DNA of 36,775 nt from Paracoccus sp. (in: a-proteobacteria) (GTDB taxonomy: Bacteria; Pseudomonadota; Alphaproteobacteria; Rhodobacterales; Rhodobacteraceae): NCBI RefSeq assembly GCF_030536915.1, contig NZ_JAUNPC010000011.1, positions 10,106-46,880 of the forward strand, in the 5' to 3' direction. Positions 25,116-36,314 of the stretch are shown here, one piece after another. Position numbers and translations under genes: made by a program. Within the stretch, counting starts at the first letter, position 1, and every line of letters starts with the position of its first letter. The notes beneath the pieces are model-generated. The model was not told the DNA's origin. It ran no database searches and saw only the letters and a list, made by a program, of their open reading frames with translations.

Positions 25116-25999
25116 GGCGCCCCTGCGGCGAAGGGCAGCGCCAGAAGCCGCGACCAGCGCCGCGACGGCTGTTCGGGGCGGCAGGGCGCCAGCGAGGCCA
25201 GCGGCAGTTCCGCCGGGGTGCAGAGGATCGCGCGCCAGACGTCGAACAGCCCCCGCCGCAGATAGGGCGACCAGTGGCAGGCCCGGCTCGCTCCGCGCGC
25301 AATGGGGAAACCCAGCGCCCGCAGCCCGTCCAGCGTGTGGTCATCGTCGATCTGCAGGTCCAGCCAGTTCCCCCGCGGCCGGCCCAGCCCGAAGCCGAGC
25401 GCGCTGTGGCGCCCGGCAGAGAGCAGCAGTTCCAGCCCCAGATCATAGGGGTCGTTCTCGCGCGAGGTGACGTTGATGACCTCGGCCAGCATCCCGGCGG
25501 GACTGGCGATGGCGGCCTCGGCATCGCGGCGCAACTCGGCCGCGCTCAGCAGGACGACCCGCCCGACCGCGCCCGGCGTCGCCCGGCGCAGCGCCGACAG
25601 CGCCACTCTCGCCCCCAGAGAATGCCCGATCATCGCCACCGGACGCTGCGCTGCCAGCGCCAGCCGGTCGATCAACCCGGCAAGATCGGCCCCTACCCGC
25701 GAGGCCCGGGCATGGGCCTGCCGGAATCGCCCGCGCGCGGGCCAGCCGTGGGCGATGGCAAGCCCTTCGTCGCCATCCGCCGTGAACCCCAGCGCCGCAG
25801 GCCATGACACCGCCCGCCGTATCCGGGGATCGGGGTCGAGCGACAGGATGTGCCTGTGCGGCGAGGTTTCGGCGCGTTCGGGCGAGAAGCGATAGCCGTG
25901 CAGCATGATGATGATCGGAGCGCCGGGTGGCAGGTTGGCTGCGCGGGTCCACAGGTCGGGTCCTGCCCCTGCTCCGCTATCCAGCGCGATCAACGCCAT
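25070..25999 (-). CDS. Alpha/beta hydrolase
   Basis: 309 residues from ATG 25999. The frame stays open to 26146 but the upstream part has no start supported by a ribosome site, whereas GAGG precedes 25999. PIIIMLHGYRF near residue 29 is the oxyanion-hole strand. AMIGHSLGAR near 122 contains the nucleophile elbow GxSxG with Ser. Candidate Asp and His partners lie in VTSRENDPYD and DDDHTLDG. No signal peptide is seen, so it is probably cytoplasmic. The substrate is unknown; it could be an esterase, lipase or thioesterase. Its tail overlaps yciB by 46 bp in the convergent sense. Confidence 0.8.
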   Translation of the reverse strand: MALIALDSGAGAGPDLWTRAANLPPGAPIIIMLHGYRFSPERAETSPHRHILSLDPDPRIRRAVSWPAALGFTADGDEGLAIAHGWPARGRFRQAHARASRVGADLAGLIDRLALAAQRPVAMIGHSLGARVALSALRRATPGAVGRVVLLSAAELRRDAEAAIASPAGMLAEVINVTSRENDPYDLGLELLLSAGRHSALGFGLGRPRGNWLDLQIDDDHTLDGLRALGFPIARGASRACHWSPYLRRGLFDVWRAILCTPAELPLASLAPCRPEQPSRRWSRLLALPFAAGAPQPTPGPLSFGAESA

Positions 26000-26165
26000 G
26001 GCTGCCTCGTCCTGCCGCGAGGCCGTGATGCCTGGCCGCTGCGACCGCAAGATGACGCGCCGGTGCAGGTTCGGTGACAAGGAAGGATCAGACCGGCGGC
26101 AAGCCTGCCTGCGGCTCAGGGGGGTTGGGCGCGGCCCTAGTTCCACGAGGCCTTGGTCTGCGGCC

Positions 26166-26207
26166 AGAAAAAGGAAAACCGCGCCACGGCAGCGGCCGGG
26201 CGCGGTT
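26166..26207 (-). terminator. Intrinsic terminator of rpmG
   Basis: On the - strand AACCGCGCC (26207-26199), a 13-nt loop, GGCGCGGTT (26185-26177), then TTCCTTTTT. It lies 27 bp after the rpmG stop. Confidence 0.85.
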
Positions 26208-26233
26208 CTTCTGTGCGTTCGGAAAGGAAGATC

Positions 26234-26401
26234 TTACTTGATCTTGCCTTCCTTGTATTCGACGTGCTTGCGCACGACGGGGTCGTATTTGTTGACCGTC
26301 ATCTTCTCGGTCATGGTCCGGGCGTTCTTCTTGGTGACATAGAAATGCCCGGTGCCTGCCGTCGAGTTCAGACGGATCTTGATCGTCGTCGGCTTCGCCA
26401 T
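26234..26401 (-). CDS. rpmG: 50S ribosomal protein L33
   Basis: 55 residues, the normal L33 length. It is a small basic protein of the large subunit near the E site. The sequence reads [20 protein letters not shown], then [14 protein letters not shown], ending in [18 protein letters not shown]. This is the cysteine-free form without the zinc ribbon (CxxC pairs absent), as expected in most alphaproteobacteria, so it should not vary with zinc supply. ATG 26401 has AGGAGCAGGA upstream. It has its own promoter and terminator and lies just downstream of rnpB on the same strand. Confidence 0.96.
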
Positions 26402-26470
26402 TGGTCCTGCTCCTGCTTCGGGGCGGGCCGTAGGCCAGTCCGATAACCCCGTGAAATTCCTGAAGCCCGC

Positions 26471-26498
26471 CTTTTAAGGCCAACGCGCCCCGAGTCAA
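26471..26498 (-). promoter_or_regulatory. Promoter of rpmG
   Basis: On the - strand TTGACT (26498-26493), 16-bp spacer, TAAAAG (26476-26471), between the rnpB 3' end and the rpmG ATG. It gives a leader of about 60 nt. Confidence 0.55.
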
Positions 26499-26528
26499 CC
26501 GGATTCTGCGTGAAAGTCCATGGAAATC

Positions 26529-26924
26529 ATGCGCGGATGGCCTGTAAGCCGGGTTCTGTCCGGGGGTGCCCTTGCAGAGGGGCGCCCCGTGGATGACCAT
26601 TCCTCTGGTCCCGCCGTTGCCGGCGGGCTCTAGCTGCCAACCCGGATCTGCTGGGGCGCAGGCGGCCCTGCGAGGTTGCCCCCGCGCGCGATCCCTATTC
26701 GGCATTGCTCCTGGTGGGGCTTGCCATGCCGGTCCGGTTGCCCGTCCCGCGGTGGGCCTTTACCCCACCGTTTCACCCTTGCCCCTGCAAGCAGGGGCGG
26801 TCTGTTCTCTGTGGCGCTTTCCCTGGGGTCGCCCCCGCCGGGCGTTACCCGGCACCATGCCTGCATGGAGCCCGGACTTTCCTCGGACGGCTTGCACCCC
26901 CCGCGGTCATCCGGCCATCCGCGC
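26529..26924 (-). ncRNA. rnpB: RNase P RNA, bacterial class A
   Basis: The catalytic RNA of RNase P, which trims 5' leaders of tRNA precursors. On the - strand it opens with GCGCGGATGGCC, which pairs with GGCCATCCGCGC at the 3' end (P1; 26924-26913 with 26542-26531). The universally conserved GAGGAAAGTCCGGGCTCC is at 26884-26867, followed by the GGTAACGCCCGG stem-loop and AGAGAACAGACCGCC. GGTGAAACGGTGGGGTAA comes next, and ACAGAACCCGGCTTAC at 26559-26544 completes the P4/J core. The length of about 395 nt is normal. A promoter placed exactly for a start at 26924 precedes it. The 3' end may extend a few nucleotides further. Confidence 0.97.
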
Positions 26925-26930
26925 GGGCCT

Positions 26931-26959
26931 CAGATAGAAGCCGCGGGTCAAGGGGTCAA
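26931..26959 (-). promoter_or_regulatory. Promoter of rnpB
   Basis: On the - strand TTGACC (26959-26954), 17-bp spacer, TATCTG (26936-26931). A second TTGACC lies 8 bp nearer but at unsuitable spacing. The predicted start, about 7 nt after the -10, is the first base of helix P1, which fixes the 5' end of the RNA. Confidence 0.75.
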
Positions 26960-26965
26960 GCCGCA

Positions 26966-27862
<897 letters not shown>

Positions 27863-27991
27863 TGCCGATCGAAGTAGGTCAGCAAGGCGGGCAAGGCCAA
27901 ATCAAGGCTTCGTTAGCGCCTTGGCATTGCAGTCCGCTTGCAAGTTCCGGCGATTATGTATACCGTCGCATACAATCAATTGCGCCCACCG

Positions 27992-28027
27992 CGACTCGTC
28001 CAGACGCTTGCACCGCTGGACGAGTCG
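27992..28027 (+). promoter_or_regulatory. Perfect hairpin in the acnA leader
   Basis: CGACTCGTCCAG (27992-28003), 12-nt loop ACGCTTGCACCG, CTGGACGAGTCG (28016-28027): a 12-bp perfect stem ending 47 bp before the acnA ATG. A possible -10 TACAAT at 27971-27976 would start transcription a few bases before the hairpin, making it the 5' end of the mRNA. No T-run follows. It could be an operator, a stability element or an RNA-level control site. Confidence 0.6.
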
Positions 28028-28074
28028 GGGCAATCCGGGCGTCGTCTGCCACCTTGTCCCTGAGGAAGCTTGCC

Positions 28075-30858
<2,784 letters not shown>

Positions 30859-30890
30859 GCCTGTCAGGCAGCCTGTCTGGACACATCATC

Positions 30891-30920
30891 GAGGCCCCGG
30901 GAAACCGGGGCCTCTTTTTT
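30891..30920 (+). terminator. Intrinsic terminator of acnA
   Basis: GAGGCCCCGG (30891-30900), GAAA tetraloop, CCGGGGCCTC (30905-30914), then a run of T to 30920. A textbook terminator 32 bp after the stop. Confidence 0.96.
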
Positions 30921-31043
30921 GGCCTTTTCGGCGTCCTGAATGCACGGCGGATACCGCAGGCGAAAACCGGGACGCCTTCTTCCCACCCCGGGTCAGGAAC
31001 CTCTCTGTCGCCAGTGAGCAAACACCCGCCGGCCGCAATGGCG

Positions 31044-31067
31044 TCACGGGAATATTTTCCTCCGTGA
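31044..31067 (+). promoter_or_regulatory. Inverted repeat upstream of the RTX gene
   Basis: TCACGGGAA (31044-31052), TATT, TTCC then CGTGA with two unpaired bases (31057-31067). It sits 45 bp before the RTX start in an AT-richer patch. It could be an operator; no regulator can be named. Confidence 0.3.
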
Positions 31068-31112
31068 TACGTTGTCTTCGTGACCACACCCGGTCAGGCA
31101 AGGAGAATCGGC

Positions 31113-32012
31113 ATGGCGATCATCAACGGAAACGACAGGGCGAACACTCTTTACGGCACCCCGCTGGGCGACCTGATCCGCGGGTTCGACGGTAACGACC
31201 GTCTTTATGGCCGCGCCGGGAACGACACCATCCAAGGCGGCGACGATGATGACCGCATCTGGGGTGAGGCCGGCAACGATCTCCTCAACGGTGGCGACGA
31301 CGAGGACTCGATCTGGGGCGGCACCGGCAACGACACCATCAATGGCGGCGACGACGACGACCGCCTATGGGGTGACGCTGGTAACGACCTCCTCACCGGC
31401 GGCGATGGAGAGGACTCGATCTGGGGCGGCGATGGTAATGACACCATCACCGCCGACGACGGCAACGACTACATCCACGGCGGCCTCGGGCACAACCTGA
31501 TCAATGCCGGAGACGGTAACGACACGATCTGGTCGGCATCCGGTTCCGACACCATCAACGCGGGCGATGGCAACGACTGGATTTCCTCGGGCGCGGGCGG
31601 CGACCGGATCTATGGGCTGGATGGCAACGACACCATCGACGCAGGGGCCGGCAACGACATCGTCATCGGCGGAGAGGGCAACGACCGCATCCGCGGCGGC
31701 GGCGGAAATGACGACCTGGCGGCGGGCGAAGGCAGCGACACGCTGGACGGCGGCGGCGGCAACGACCTGCTGCGCGGCGGCGAGGGCGATGACCTGTTCA
31801 TCTTCAACGCGGGGCAGGACACGATCCGCAACTTCGACAGCGAGGATGACCGGATCGATCTGCGCAGCTTTGCCGGGCTGGACAGCTTTGCCGATGTCCG
31901 GGCGCAGCTGACCCAGGAAGGCGGGCATGTCTATTTCCGCGACGGCACGGATTCGCTGAAGATCGAGTGGACCCAGTTGGCAAGCCTCGGGTCCGACGAT
32001 TTCATCTGGTGA
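31113..32012 (+). CDS. RTX-type calcium-binding repeat protein
   Basis: 299 residues from ATG 31113 (AAGGAGAA at 31100-31107). Nearly the whole protein is glycine/aspartate nonapeptide repeats of the GGxGxDxLx type ([18 protein letters not shown]), which form parallel beta-rolls binding calcium. From residue about 226, [20 protein letters not shown] begins the serralysin-like cap that closes the roll, ending in DFIW. There is no N-terminal signal peptide, as expected for type I secretion with an uncleaved C-terminal signal. No catalytic domain is present, so it may be a surface-layer, adhesion or matrix protein. No TolC, HlyB or HlyD gene is adjacent. Two central 36-residue units are nearly identical. 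Confidence 0.88.
   Translation: MAIINGNDRANTLYGTPLGDLIRGFDGNDRLYGRAGNDTIQGGDDDDRIWGEAGNDLLNGGDDEDSIWGGTGNDTINGGDDDDRLWGDAGNDLLTGGDGEDSIWGGDGNDTITADDGNDYIHGGLGHNLINAGDGNDTIWSASGSDTINAGDGNDWISSGAGGDRIYGLDGNDTIDAGAGNDIVIGGEGNDRIRGGGGNDDLAAGEGSDTLDGGGGNDLLRGGEGDDLFIFNAGQDTIRNFDSEDDRIDLRSFAGLDSFADVRAQLTQEGGHVYFRDGTDSLKIEWTQLASLGSDDFIW
31242..31457 (+). repeat. Two 108-bp repeats within the RTX gene
   Basis: The units at 31242-31349 and 31350-31457 encode 36-residue blocks that both start DDDDR(I/L)WG and continue through GNDLL and EDSIWGG to GNDTI. Each equals four nonapeptides, indicating a recent in-frame duplication of a block larger than the basic repeat. Confidence 0.85.
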
Positions 32013-32066
32013 TCCGGGCCTGAACGGGCCGCTGCCGTGGCGCAGGGCCGCCGCGGCGAGGCCGGG

Positions 32067-32612
32067 TCAGCTTCCGGCGGCCAGCGCCTTGTCGAGTTCG
32101 GGACGGAAGCGCTGGGTATAGTCCTCGCGCACCAGCGGCCCCGCGTGGCGGTGCAGGATGTTGCCTTCGCCGTCGAGGATGAAGGTTTCGGGCGGGGCGG
32201 TTACGCCCCACTCGATCGCCGTGCGGCCCTGCGGATCAGTGGCGATGGCCGCAAAGGGGTCGCCATGTTCCGACAGAAAGCGCAGCGCGGCCGGCTCGGG
32301 GTCCTTGAGGTCGATACCGACGACCTTGATCCCTTCGGCCGTCAGGGCTTCCAGCGTGGGATGCTCGGCCCGGCAGGGCGGGCACCAGCTTGCCCAGAAG
32401 TTGACCACCGTCACCTCGCCCGTCCGCAGGTCGGCGTCGGTCAGTTGCGTCTTGCCGGGCAGCGTGGTCGCGGAAACCGCGGGCGCCTGCCGTCCCACGA
32501 AGGCCGATGGCAGTTCGTTCGGATTGTCCCGCCCCATGCCCCACAGGAACATGGCGGCAAGTCCCGCGAAGGCCAGCGGCGGGATGGCGACCAGCGGAGA
32601 GATCCTAGCCAC
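32067..32612 (-). CDS. ccmG: Cytochrome c biogenesis thiol reductase CcmG/DsbE (HelX)
   Basis: 181 residues from a GTG at 32612. It is a membrane-anchored periplasmic thioredoxin-like protein that keeps the apocytochrome CxxCH cysteines reduced for heme attachment. Residues 5-25 (PLVAIPPLAFAGLAAMFLW) are the uncleaved anchor. VVNFWASWCPPCRAEHP near residue 70 holds the WCPPC active site. GVTAPPETFILDGEG contains the cis-Pro loop and the acidic residues typical of CcmG. The start overlaps the ccmD stop by 8 bp. It is the last gene of the ccm operon. Confidence 0.95.
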   Translation of the reverse strand: MARISPLVAIPPLAFAGLAAMFLWGMGRDNPNELPSAFVGRQAPAVSATTLPGKTQLTDADLRTGEVTVVNFWASWCPPCRAEHPTLEALTAEGIKVVGIDLKDPEPAALRFLSEHGDPFAAIATDPQGRTAIEWGVTAPPETFILDGEGNILHRHAGPLVREDYTQRFRPELDKALAAGS

Positions 32613-32751
32613 GGCGTTCCACCTTCTCCAGCGCCCGCCGCGCGCGGGCGGCGGCGACCAGCGTCTGAGCGATCAGCCCCCCGATCAGCAGGGCCGAGAT
32701 GCCCCAGGCGGTCAGGACCGGAACGGCGTGGCGTCCAAGCTCGGCGATCAT
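32605..32751 (-). CDS. ccmD: Heme exporter protein CcmD (HelD)
   Basis: 48 residues, typical of this tiny membrane protein. ATG 32751 overlaps the ccmC stop (ATGA). One helix is visible (VLTAWGISALLIGGLIAQTLVAA) followed by a basic, charged tail, RARRALEKVERRG. CcmD joins the CcmABC complex and is needed to release heme-loaded CcmE. It is recognised by size, topology and position between ccmC and ccmG rather than by a sequence motif. Confidence 0.88.
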   Translation of the reverse strand: MIAELGRHAVPVLTAWGISALLIGGLIAQTLVAAARARRALEKVERRG

Positions 32752-33473
32752 GCGCGCATCTCCCTTGCCAGCAGGGCCGCCGTGCGGCGACGGCGGATTT
32801 CGGTGCGGGTGCGGATCAGGACCAGCGTGACGAACAGCAGGAAGAACCCGGCCATGCAGGTATACAGCGGATAGCTGTAGACCGAGCTGATCCGGTCCCC
32901 CGGCGCCACGCTGATGGTCGCCCCCTGGTGCAGCCCCTGGTTCCAGAAGTTCACCGCATAGCGGGACAGCAACGCGAAGACGGACCCCACAAGGCACAGC
33001 ACCCCCGTCAGATCGGCGGCGTTGTCGGGGTTTTCGATCGCGGACCAGAGTGCCATGTAGCCCAGGTAGAACAGGAACAGGATCAGGAACGAGGTCAGCC
33101 TCGGGTCCCATTCCCACCATGTCCCCCAGGTCGGCTGGCCCCAGACCGCGCCCGTCACCAGCGCCACGACGGTCATCACCGCGCCGATGGGGGCGGCGGC
33201 GCGGGCGGCAAGCGCACTGACATGGTGGCGCCGGATCAGCCAGATCAGCGAGGCGACCAGCATCATGATCCAGATGTTGATCGCCATCATGGCCGCGGGC
33301 ACATGCAGGAACATGATCTTGACGGTCGCGCCCTGCTTGTAGTCCTCGGGCACCATCCAGCCCCAGATCAGGCCGACGGGCAGGCAGATGGCCGTGGCCC
33401 CGACGACCCACGGCAGCACCGCGTCCGAGGTCCGCATGAACTTGACGGGGTTGGCATATTCCCAGATCGACAT
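32748..33473 (-). CDS. ccmC: Heme exporter/handling protein CcmC (HelC)
   Basis: 241 residues with six membrane helices. It presents heme to CcmE on the periplasmic side. TWGTWWEWDPRLTSFL near residue 122 is the conserved tryptophan-rich WWD-type heme-handling loop. IMFLHVPAAMMAINIW near residue 55 and the later SVYSYPLY region flank it; the first contains one of the two conserved heme-ligand histidines. The N-terminus MSIWEYANPVKFM is typical of alphaproteobacterial CcmC. ATG 33473 is preceded by AGAGGAAAG on its strand. It lies 42 bp after the ccmB stop and overlaps ccmD by 4 bp. Confidence 0.96.
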   Translation of the reverse strand: MSIWEYANPVKFMRTSDAVLPWVVGATAICLPVGLIWGWMVPEDYKQGATVKIMFLHVPAAMMAINIWIMMLVASLIWLIRRHHVSALAARAAAPIGAVMTVVALVTGAVWGQPTWGTWWEWDPRLTSFLILFLFYLGYMALWSAIENPDNAADLTGVLCLVGSVFALLSRYAVNFWNQGLHQGATISVAPGDRISSVYSYPLYTCMAGFFLLFVTLVLIRTRTEIRRRRTAALLAREMRA

Positions 33474-33515
33474 GGTCTTTCCTCTAGCCGTCCGGCCCGT
33501 CCGGGTGAAGCCCCC

Positions 33516-34172
33516 TCACCGCAGGTTGACCCGCAGCGCGCCGGCGGCGGCAAAGGGGATGGTGGCCAGCACAAGAAGGGTGATGCCCGCCAGAAGCACC
33601 AGAGGTGTCGTCCCGTCACCGCCTGCGGCCCCGCGTCGCACCGCCTCGGCCCCGAAGATCAATGTCGGGACATAAAGCGGCAGCACCAGCAGCGACATCA
33701 GCAGCCCGCCCCGCCGCAGCCCCACGGTCAGCGCGGCGCCGAAGGCCCCCAGCATCGACAGCGCCGGCGTTCCCAGCAGCAGCGCCGCGACCAGCCAGCC
33801 CTGCGCACCCGCGGGCAGATGCAGCAGGATGCCGAAGACCGGCGCGGCCACGACCAGCGGCAGGCCGGTGGTGATCCAGTGGGCGGCCGCCTTGACCAGC
33901 ACCGCCCCTTCCATCGGCACGGGCGCGGTGGCGATAAGGTCGAGGCTCCCGTCCTCCCAGTCCAGCGCGAAGATGCGGTCGAGCGACAGCAGGCAGGCCA
34001 GCAGCGCTCCGACCCAGAGGATGCCGGGCGCGATCCGCGCCAGCGTGCCTCCTTCCGGCCCGACGCCAAAGGGAACCAGCGTGCAGACGATCAGAAAGAA
34101 CGCCAGCCCCAGGCCGAAGCCCCCGCCCGCGCGCGTGGCGAGCCTCAGGTCGCGGATCAGCAGGGCGAGCAT
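33516..34172 (-). CDS. ccmB: Heme exporter protein CcmB (HelB)
   Basis: 218 residues from ATG 34172 (a GTG three codons upstream, at 34181, is the alternative). It is the membrane subunit of the CcmAB transporter. About six helices are visible, starting at FGLGLAFFLIVCTLVPFGVG. FALDWEDGSLDLI near residue 90 is the family signature at the cytoplasmic face that meets the ATPase. GTPALSMLGAFGAALTVGLR and LPLYVPTLIFG follow. ATP hydrolysis by the complex is known to drive release of holo-CcmE from CcmC. Unlike the other genes of the operon it is not coupled to its upstream partner: about 150 bp of hairpin-rich DNA separate it from ccmA. Confidence 0.95.
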   Translation of the reverse strand: MLALLIRDLRLATRAGGGFGLGLAFFLIVCTLVPFGVGPEGGTLARIAPGILWVGALLACLLSLDRIFALDWEDGSLDLIATAPVPMEGAVLVKAAAHWITTGLPLVVAAPVFGILLHLPAGAQGWLVAALLLGTPALSMLGAFGAALTVGLRRGGLLMSLLVLPLYVPTLIFGAEAVRRGAAGGDGTTPLVLLAGITLLVLATIPFAAAGALRVNLR

Positions 34173-34199
34173 AACGCCCACGCTTCGGACGGTTCATGA

Positions 34200-34300
34200 A
34201 TGTCCTGCGGGCTGGCGAACGCCCGGAAAACGGTCCACTGGACCGTTTTCAGTAAGCCAAGGGCAAAGCCCGAGGCAGGGGTGCAAAACCCCTGCTCCGG
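34200..34300. repeat. Multi-hairpin element between ccmA and ccmB
   Basis: Three perfect inverted repeats stand in series. GAAAACGGTCC/GGACCGTTTTC (34226-34236 and 34240-34250, 3-nt loop), GGGC/GCCC (34261-34264 and 34268-34271) and GCAGGGGT/ACCCCTGC (34275-34282 and 34288-34295, 5-nt loop). No gene fits here. The outer limits are not sharp; the whole gap is 34182-34323. The arrangement looks like a dispersed palindromic element or an RNA processing/attenuation site. Confidence 0.75.
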
Positions 34301-34323
34301 CAGTGACGCAGGGACAGGGCCGC

Positions 34324-34956
34324 TCATCCGAACGCCTCGTCGAAGCTTGCCGGGGCACGAGAAGGCGCCCCTGCAGTCGCGCGATAGGCGCCAAGGTCCA
34401 GCACCCGCGCCTCGGGCAGCCCGAGGTCGATGTGGGTTGCCATCAGCGCCGCCCCGCCCTGCGCCAGATGCGCGCGGACCACCTGCGCGAACAATGCGAC
34501 CGAACCCGTATCCAGCGAGACGGTCGGCTCGTCCAGCACCCAGACTGCTCGCCCCGTCACCAGCAGGCGGGCAAGGCCCAGCCGCCGCTTCTGCCCCGCC
34601 GACAGCATCGCCGCCGGGCGTTCGGCCAGGCCTGCCAGGTCCATCGCCGCAAGCGCGGGCTCAACCGGAGGGCCGCCGAAGACCTCGCGCCAGAAGCGCA
34701 GGTTCTCGATCACGCTCAGCGCGCCCTTCAGCCCGTCGGCATGGGCGGCATAGGCGATGGCGTCTGGATCGGCGATCACCTCGCCCTCGGTCGGGGGCTG
34801 CAGGCCCGCCACGGTCCGCAGCAGGGTCGTCTTGCCGATGCCGTTGGGGCCGCGCAGGATCAGCGCCTCGCCCCGGTCCAGCGTGAAGCCGACGCCCTCG
34901 ACGGCCCGGCGGCCGCCGCGGGACACGGCGAGGTTTCTCGCCTCGACCAGCGGCAT
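34324..34956 (-). CDS. ccmA: Heme exporter ATPase CcmA (HelA)
   Basis: 210 residues, normal for this small ABC ATPase. It partners CcmB in cytochrome c maturation. Walker A is [13 protein letters not shown] near residue 35. The signature motif is [15 protein letters not shown] near 118. Walker B is [12 protein letters not shown] near 138, and MATHIDLGL holds the switch His. The Q-loop region and short helical domain are present. ATG 34956 shares one base with the TGA of the Mth938-like gene (TGATG). The C-terminal tail [12 protein letters not shown] ends next to the hairpin element, which may have altered the original 3' end. Confidence 0.95.
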   Translation of the reverse strand: MPLVEARNLAVSRGGRRAVEGVGFTLDRGEALILRGPNGIGKTTLLRTVAGLQPPTEGEVIADPDAIAYAAHADGLKGALSVIENLRFWREVFGGPPVEPALAAMDLAGLAERPAAMLSAGQKRRLGLARLLVTGRAVWVLDEPTVSLDTGSVALFAQVVRAHLAQGGAALMATHIDLGLPEARVLDLGAYRATAGAPSRAPASFDEAFG

Positions 34957-35309
34957 CAGACGGGGATCAGCGCGCAGGCGACGCGCCGCCCCTCGGACAG
35001 CGTGAGGTTGTAGCTGCGGGCGGCGCTGGGGGTGGACATCGTCTCGACCATCAGCCCCGCGTCTTCAAGCGCGGCCATCATGGACGCAGGCAGGCGCGCG
35101 ATCTCGGCGCCCATGCCGATGAACAGCACGTCGACCGACCCGCCGAGGACTGTCAGCCCGTCGATGTCATCCAGCCCGCCCCATGGCCGCAGGTCTTCAC
35201 CGGCAAGCAGCACCGGGCCATGATGCACCTGCCCTGCCACGCGGAAGAAGCCGGGACCGTAGCCGTCCACCGGGATACCGCCGGGATAGTCGGTTTCCCG
35301 CATCGCCAT
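34956..35309 (-). CDS. Mth938-like domain (DUF498) protein
   Basis: 117 residues. It is a single small alpha/beta domain with [19 protein letters not shown] at the start and [16 protein letters not shown] in the middle. These match the Mth938/DUF498 family, whose mitochondrial relative NDUFAF3 helps assemble respiratory complex I. Bacterial members often sit beside secDF and may aid membrane protein biogenesis; the function is not settled. No membrane helix is present. ATG 35309 overlaps the secF stop by one base and its own stop overlaps the ccmA start by one base, so it is translationally coupled on both sides. In Rhodobacter a similar small gene lies between secF and helA. Confidence 0.88.
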   Translation of the reverse strand: MAMRETDYPGGIPVDGYGPGFFRVAGQVHHGPVLLAGEDLRPWGGLDDIDGLTVLGGSVDVLFIGMGAEIARLPASMMAALEDAGLMVETMSTPSAARSYNLTLSEGRRVACALIPV

Positions 35310-36304
35310 CAGGGCGCATCCTGGAAGGGGGTGCCCGCCAGTTCGTCCCGCTCGGCCTTTGGGGTCTTTTCGGGCTTGCCCCAGTCGCGGCGCACGCCCA
35401 GCCACAGCACGATGCTTTTCGCCAGGTAGACCGTCGAATAGGCCCCGATGAAGACGCCCAGGAACATCGCGAAGACGAAGTTGCGGATCACGTCCCCGCC
35501 CCAGATCAGCAGCGGCGCCAGCGCCAGCGCCGTGGTCATGGCGGTCATCACGGTGCGGGACAGCGTCTCGTTGACCGTCAGGTTCATGATGTCGATCAGC
35601 GGCATTGTCTTGAACTTGATCAGGTTCTCGCGCAGCCGGTCGAAGACCACCACCGTGTCGTTGACCGAATAGCCCAGGATCGTCAGCAGCGCCGCGATGG
35701 TCGTGAGATCAAAGCGCAACTGGAACAGCGAGAAGATCCCGACCGTGATCAGCACGTCATGGATCAGCGCCGTGACCGCCCCCACCGCGAACTGCCATTC
35801 GAACCGCAGCCAGATATACAGCAGGATGCCGACAGCCGCCGCGCTGACCGCGTAGATGGCGGTCATGATCAGCTCGCCCGAGACCTTGGGGCCGACCGAT
35901 TCCACCGCCGCGAAGCTGACGTTCGGATCGACCACCTGCAGCGCGGCCTCGATCCGGTTCAGTTCCTCGGGCGTGACCGAGCCGGTGTCGTCGGTCGCGC
36001 CGATGCGGATCTGCGCCACGTGGCGGTCGGGACCGAAGGTCGGGTCAAAGACCTCGGTGATCGAGACATCGCCAAGCTCCAGCGCCTCAAGCGCCTGGCG
36101 GTAGTCGCCGACCTCGAAGGCGGTAGAGCTTTCCGCCCGGATCGTGGTGCCGCCCTTGAAGTCGATGCCGAAGTTCAGCCCCATCGTCAGGGTGATGACG
36201 ACCGAGGCCACCATCAGGACGAAGGAGATGCCGGTGGTCAGCCACTGCCAGCGGAAGAAGTCGATCTTCGTGTTGTCGGGGACGAGTTTCAGACGGAAGG
36301 CCAT
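35309..36304 (-). CDS. secF: Protein translocase subunit SecF
   Basis: 331 residues. With SecD it uses proton flow to pull secreted proteins from the SecYEG channel into the periplasm. The first helix (WQWLTTGISFVLMVASVVITL) leads to GLNFGIDFKGGT, the family signature. A periplasmic domain spans residues about 55-140. Five further helices follow, with YIWLRFEWQFAVGAVTALIHD and LGYSVNDTVVVFDRLREN (D1/D4-type conserved motifs). NETLSRTVMTAMTTALALAPL and GGDVIRNFVFAMFLGVFIGAYS complete the fold. The C-terminal tail is short and charged. It starts 10 bp after secD and is coupled to the Mth938-like gene. Confidence 0.97.
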   Translation of the reverse strand: MAFRLKLVPDNTKIDFFRWQWLTTGISFVLMVASVVITLTMGLNFGIDFKGGTTIRAESSTAFEVGDYRQALEALELGDVSITEVFDPTFGPDRHVAQIRIGATDDTGSVTPEELNRIEAALQVVDPNVSFAAVESVGPKVSGELIMTAIYAVSAAAVGILLYIWLRFEWQFAVGAVTALIHDVLITVGIFSLFQLRFDLTTIAALLTILGYSVNDTVVVFDRLRENLIKFKTMPLIDIMNLTVNETLSRTVMTAMTTALALAPLLIWGGDVIRNFVFAMFLGVFIGAYSTVYLAKSIVLWLGVRRDWGKPEKTPKAERDELAGTPFQDAP

Positions 36305-36314
36305 GATGATCCCC

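Noticed and set aside
26088..26705. 205-codon - strand frame covering rpmG and part of rnpB
   Set aside because: It is a shifted frame across a certain L33 gene and a certain RNase P RNA, so it is not coding.
27992..28027. Eukaryote-like iron-responsive element before acnA
   Set aside because: The loop is 12 nt and lacks the CAGUGN loop and bulged C of an IRE; only an unexplained hairpin is claimed.
31113..32012. Regular short repeats resembling a CRISPR array
   Set aside because: The period is 27 bp in frame and encodes glycine/aspartate RTX nonapeptides; there are no unique spacers and no cas genes.
32037..34199. 720-codon + strand frame opposite ccmG, ccmD, ccmC and ccmB
   Set aside because: The - strand encodes four recognisable ccm genes in consistent order; the + frame is Gln/Arg/His-rich with no motifs.
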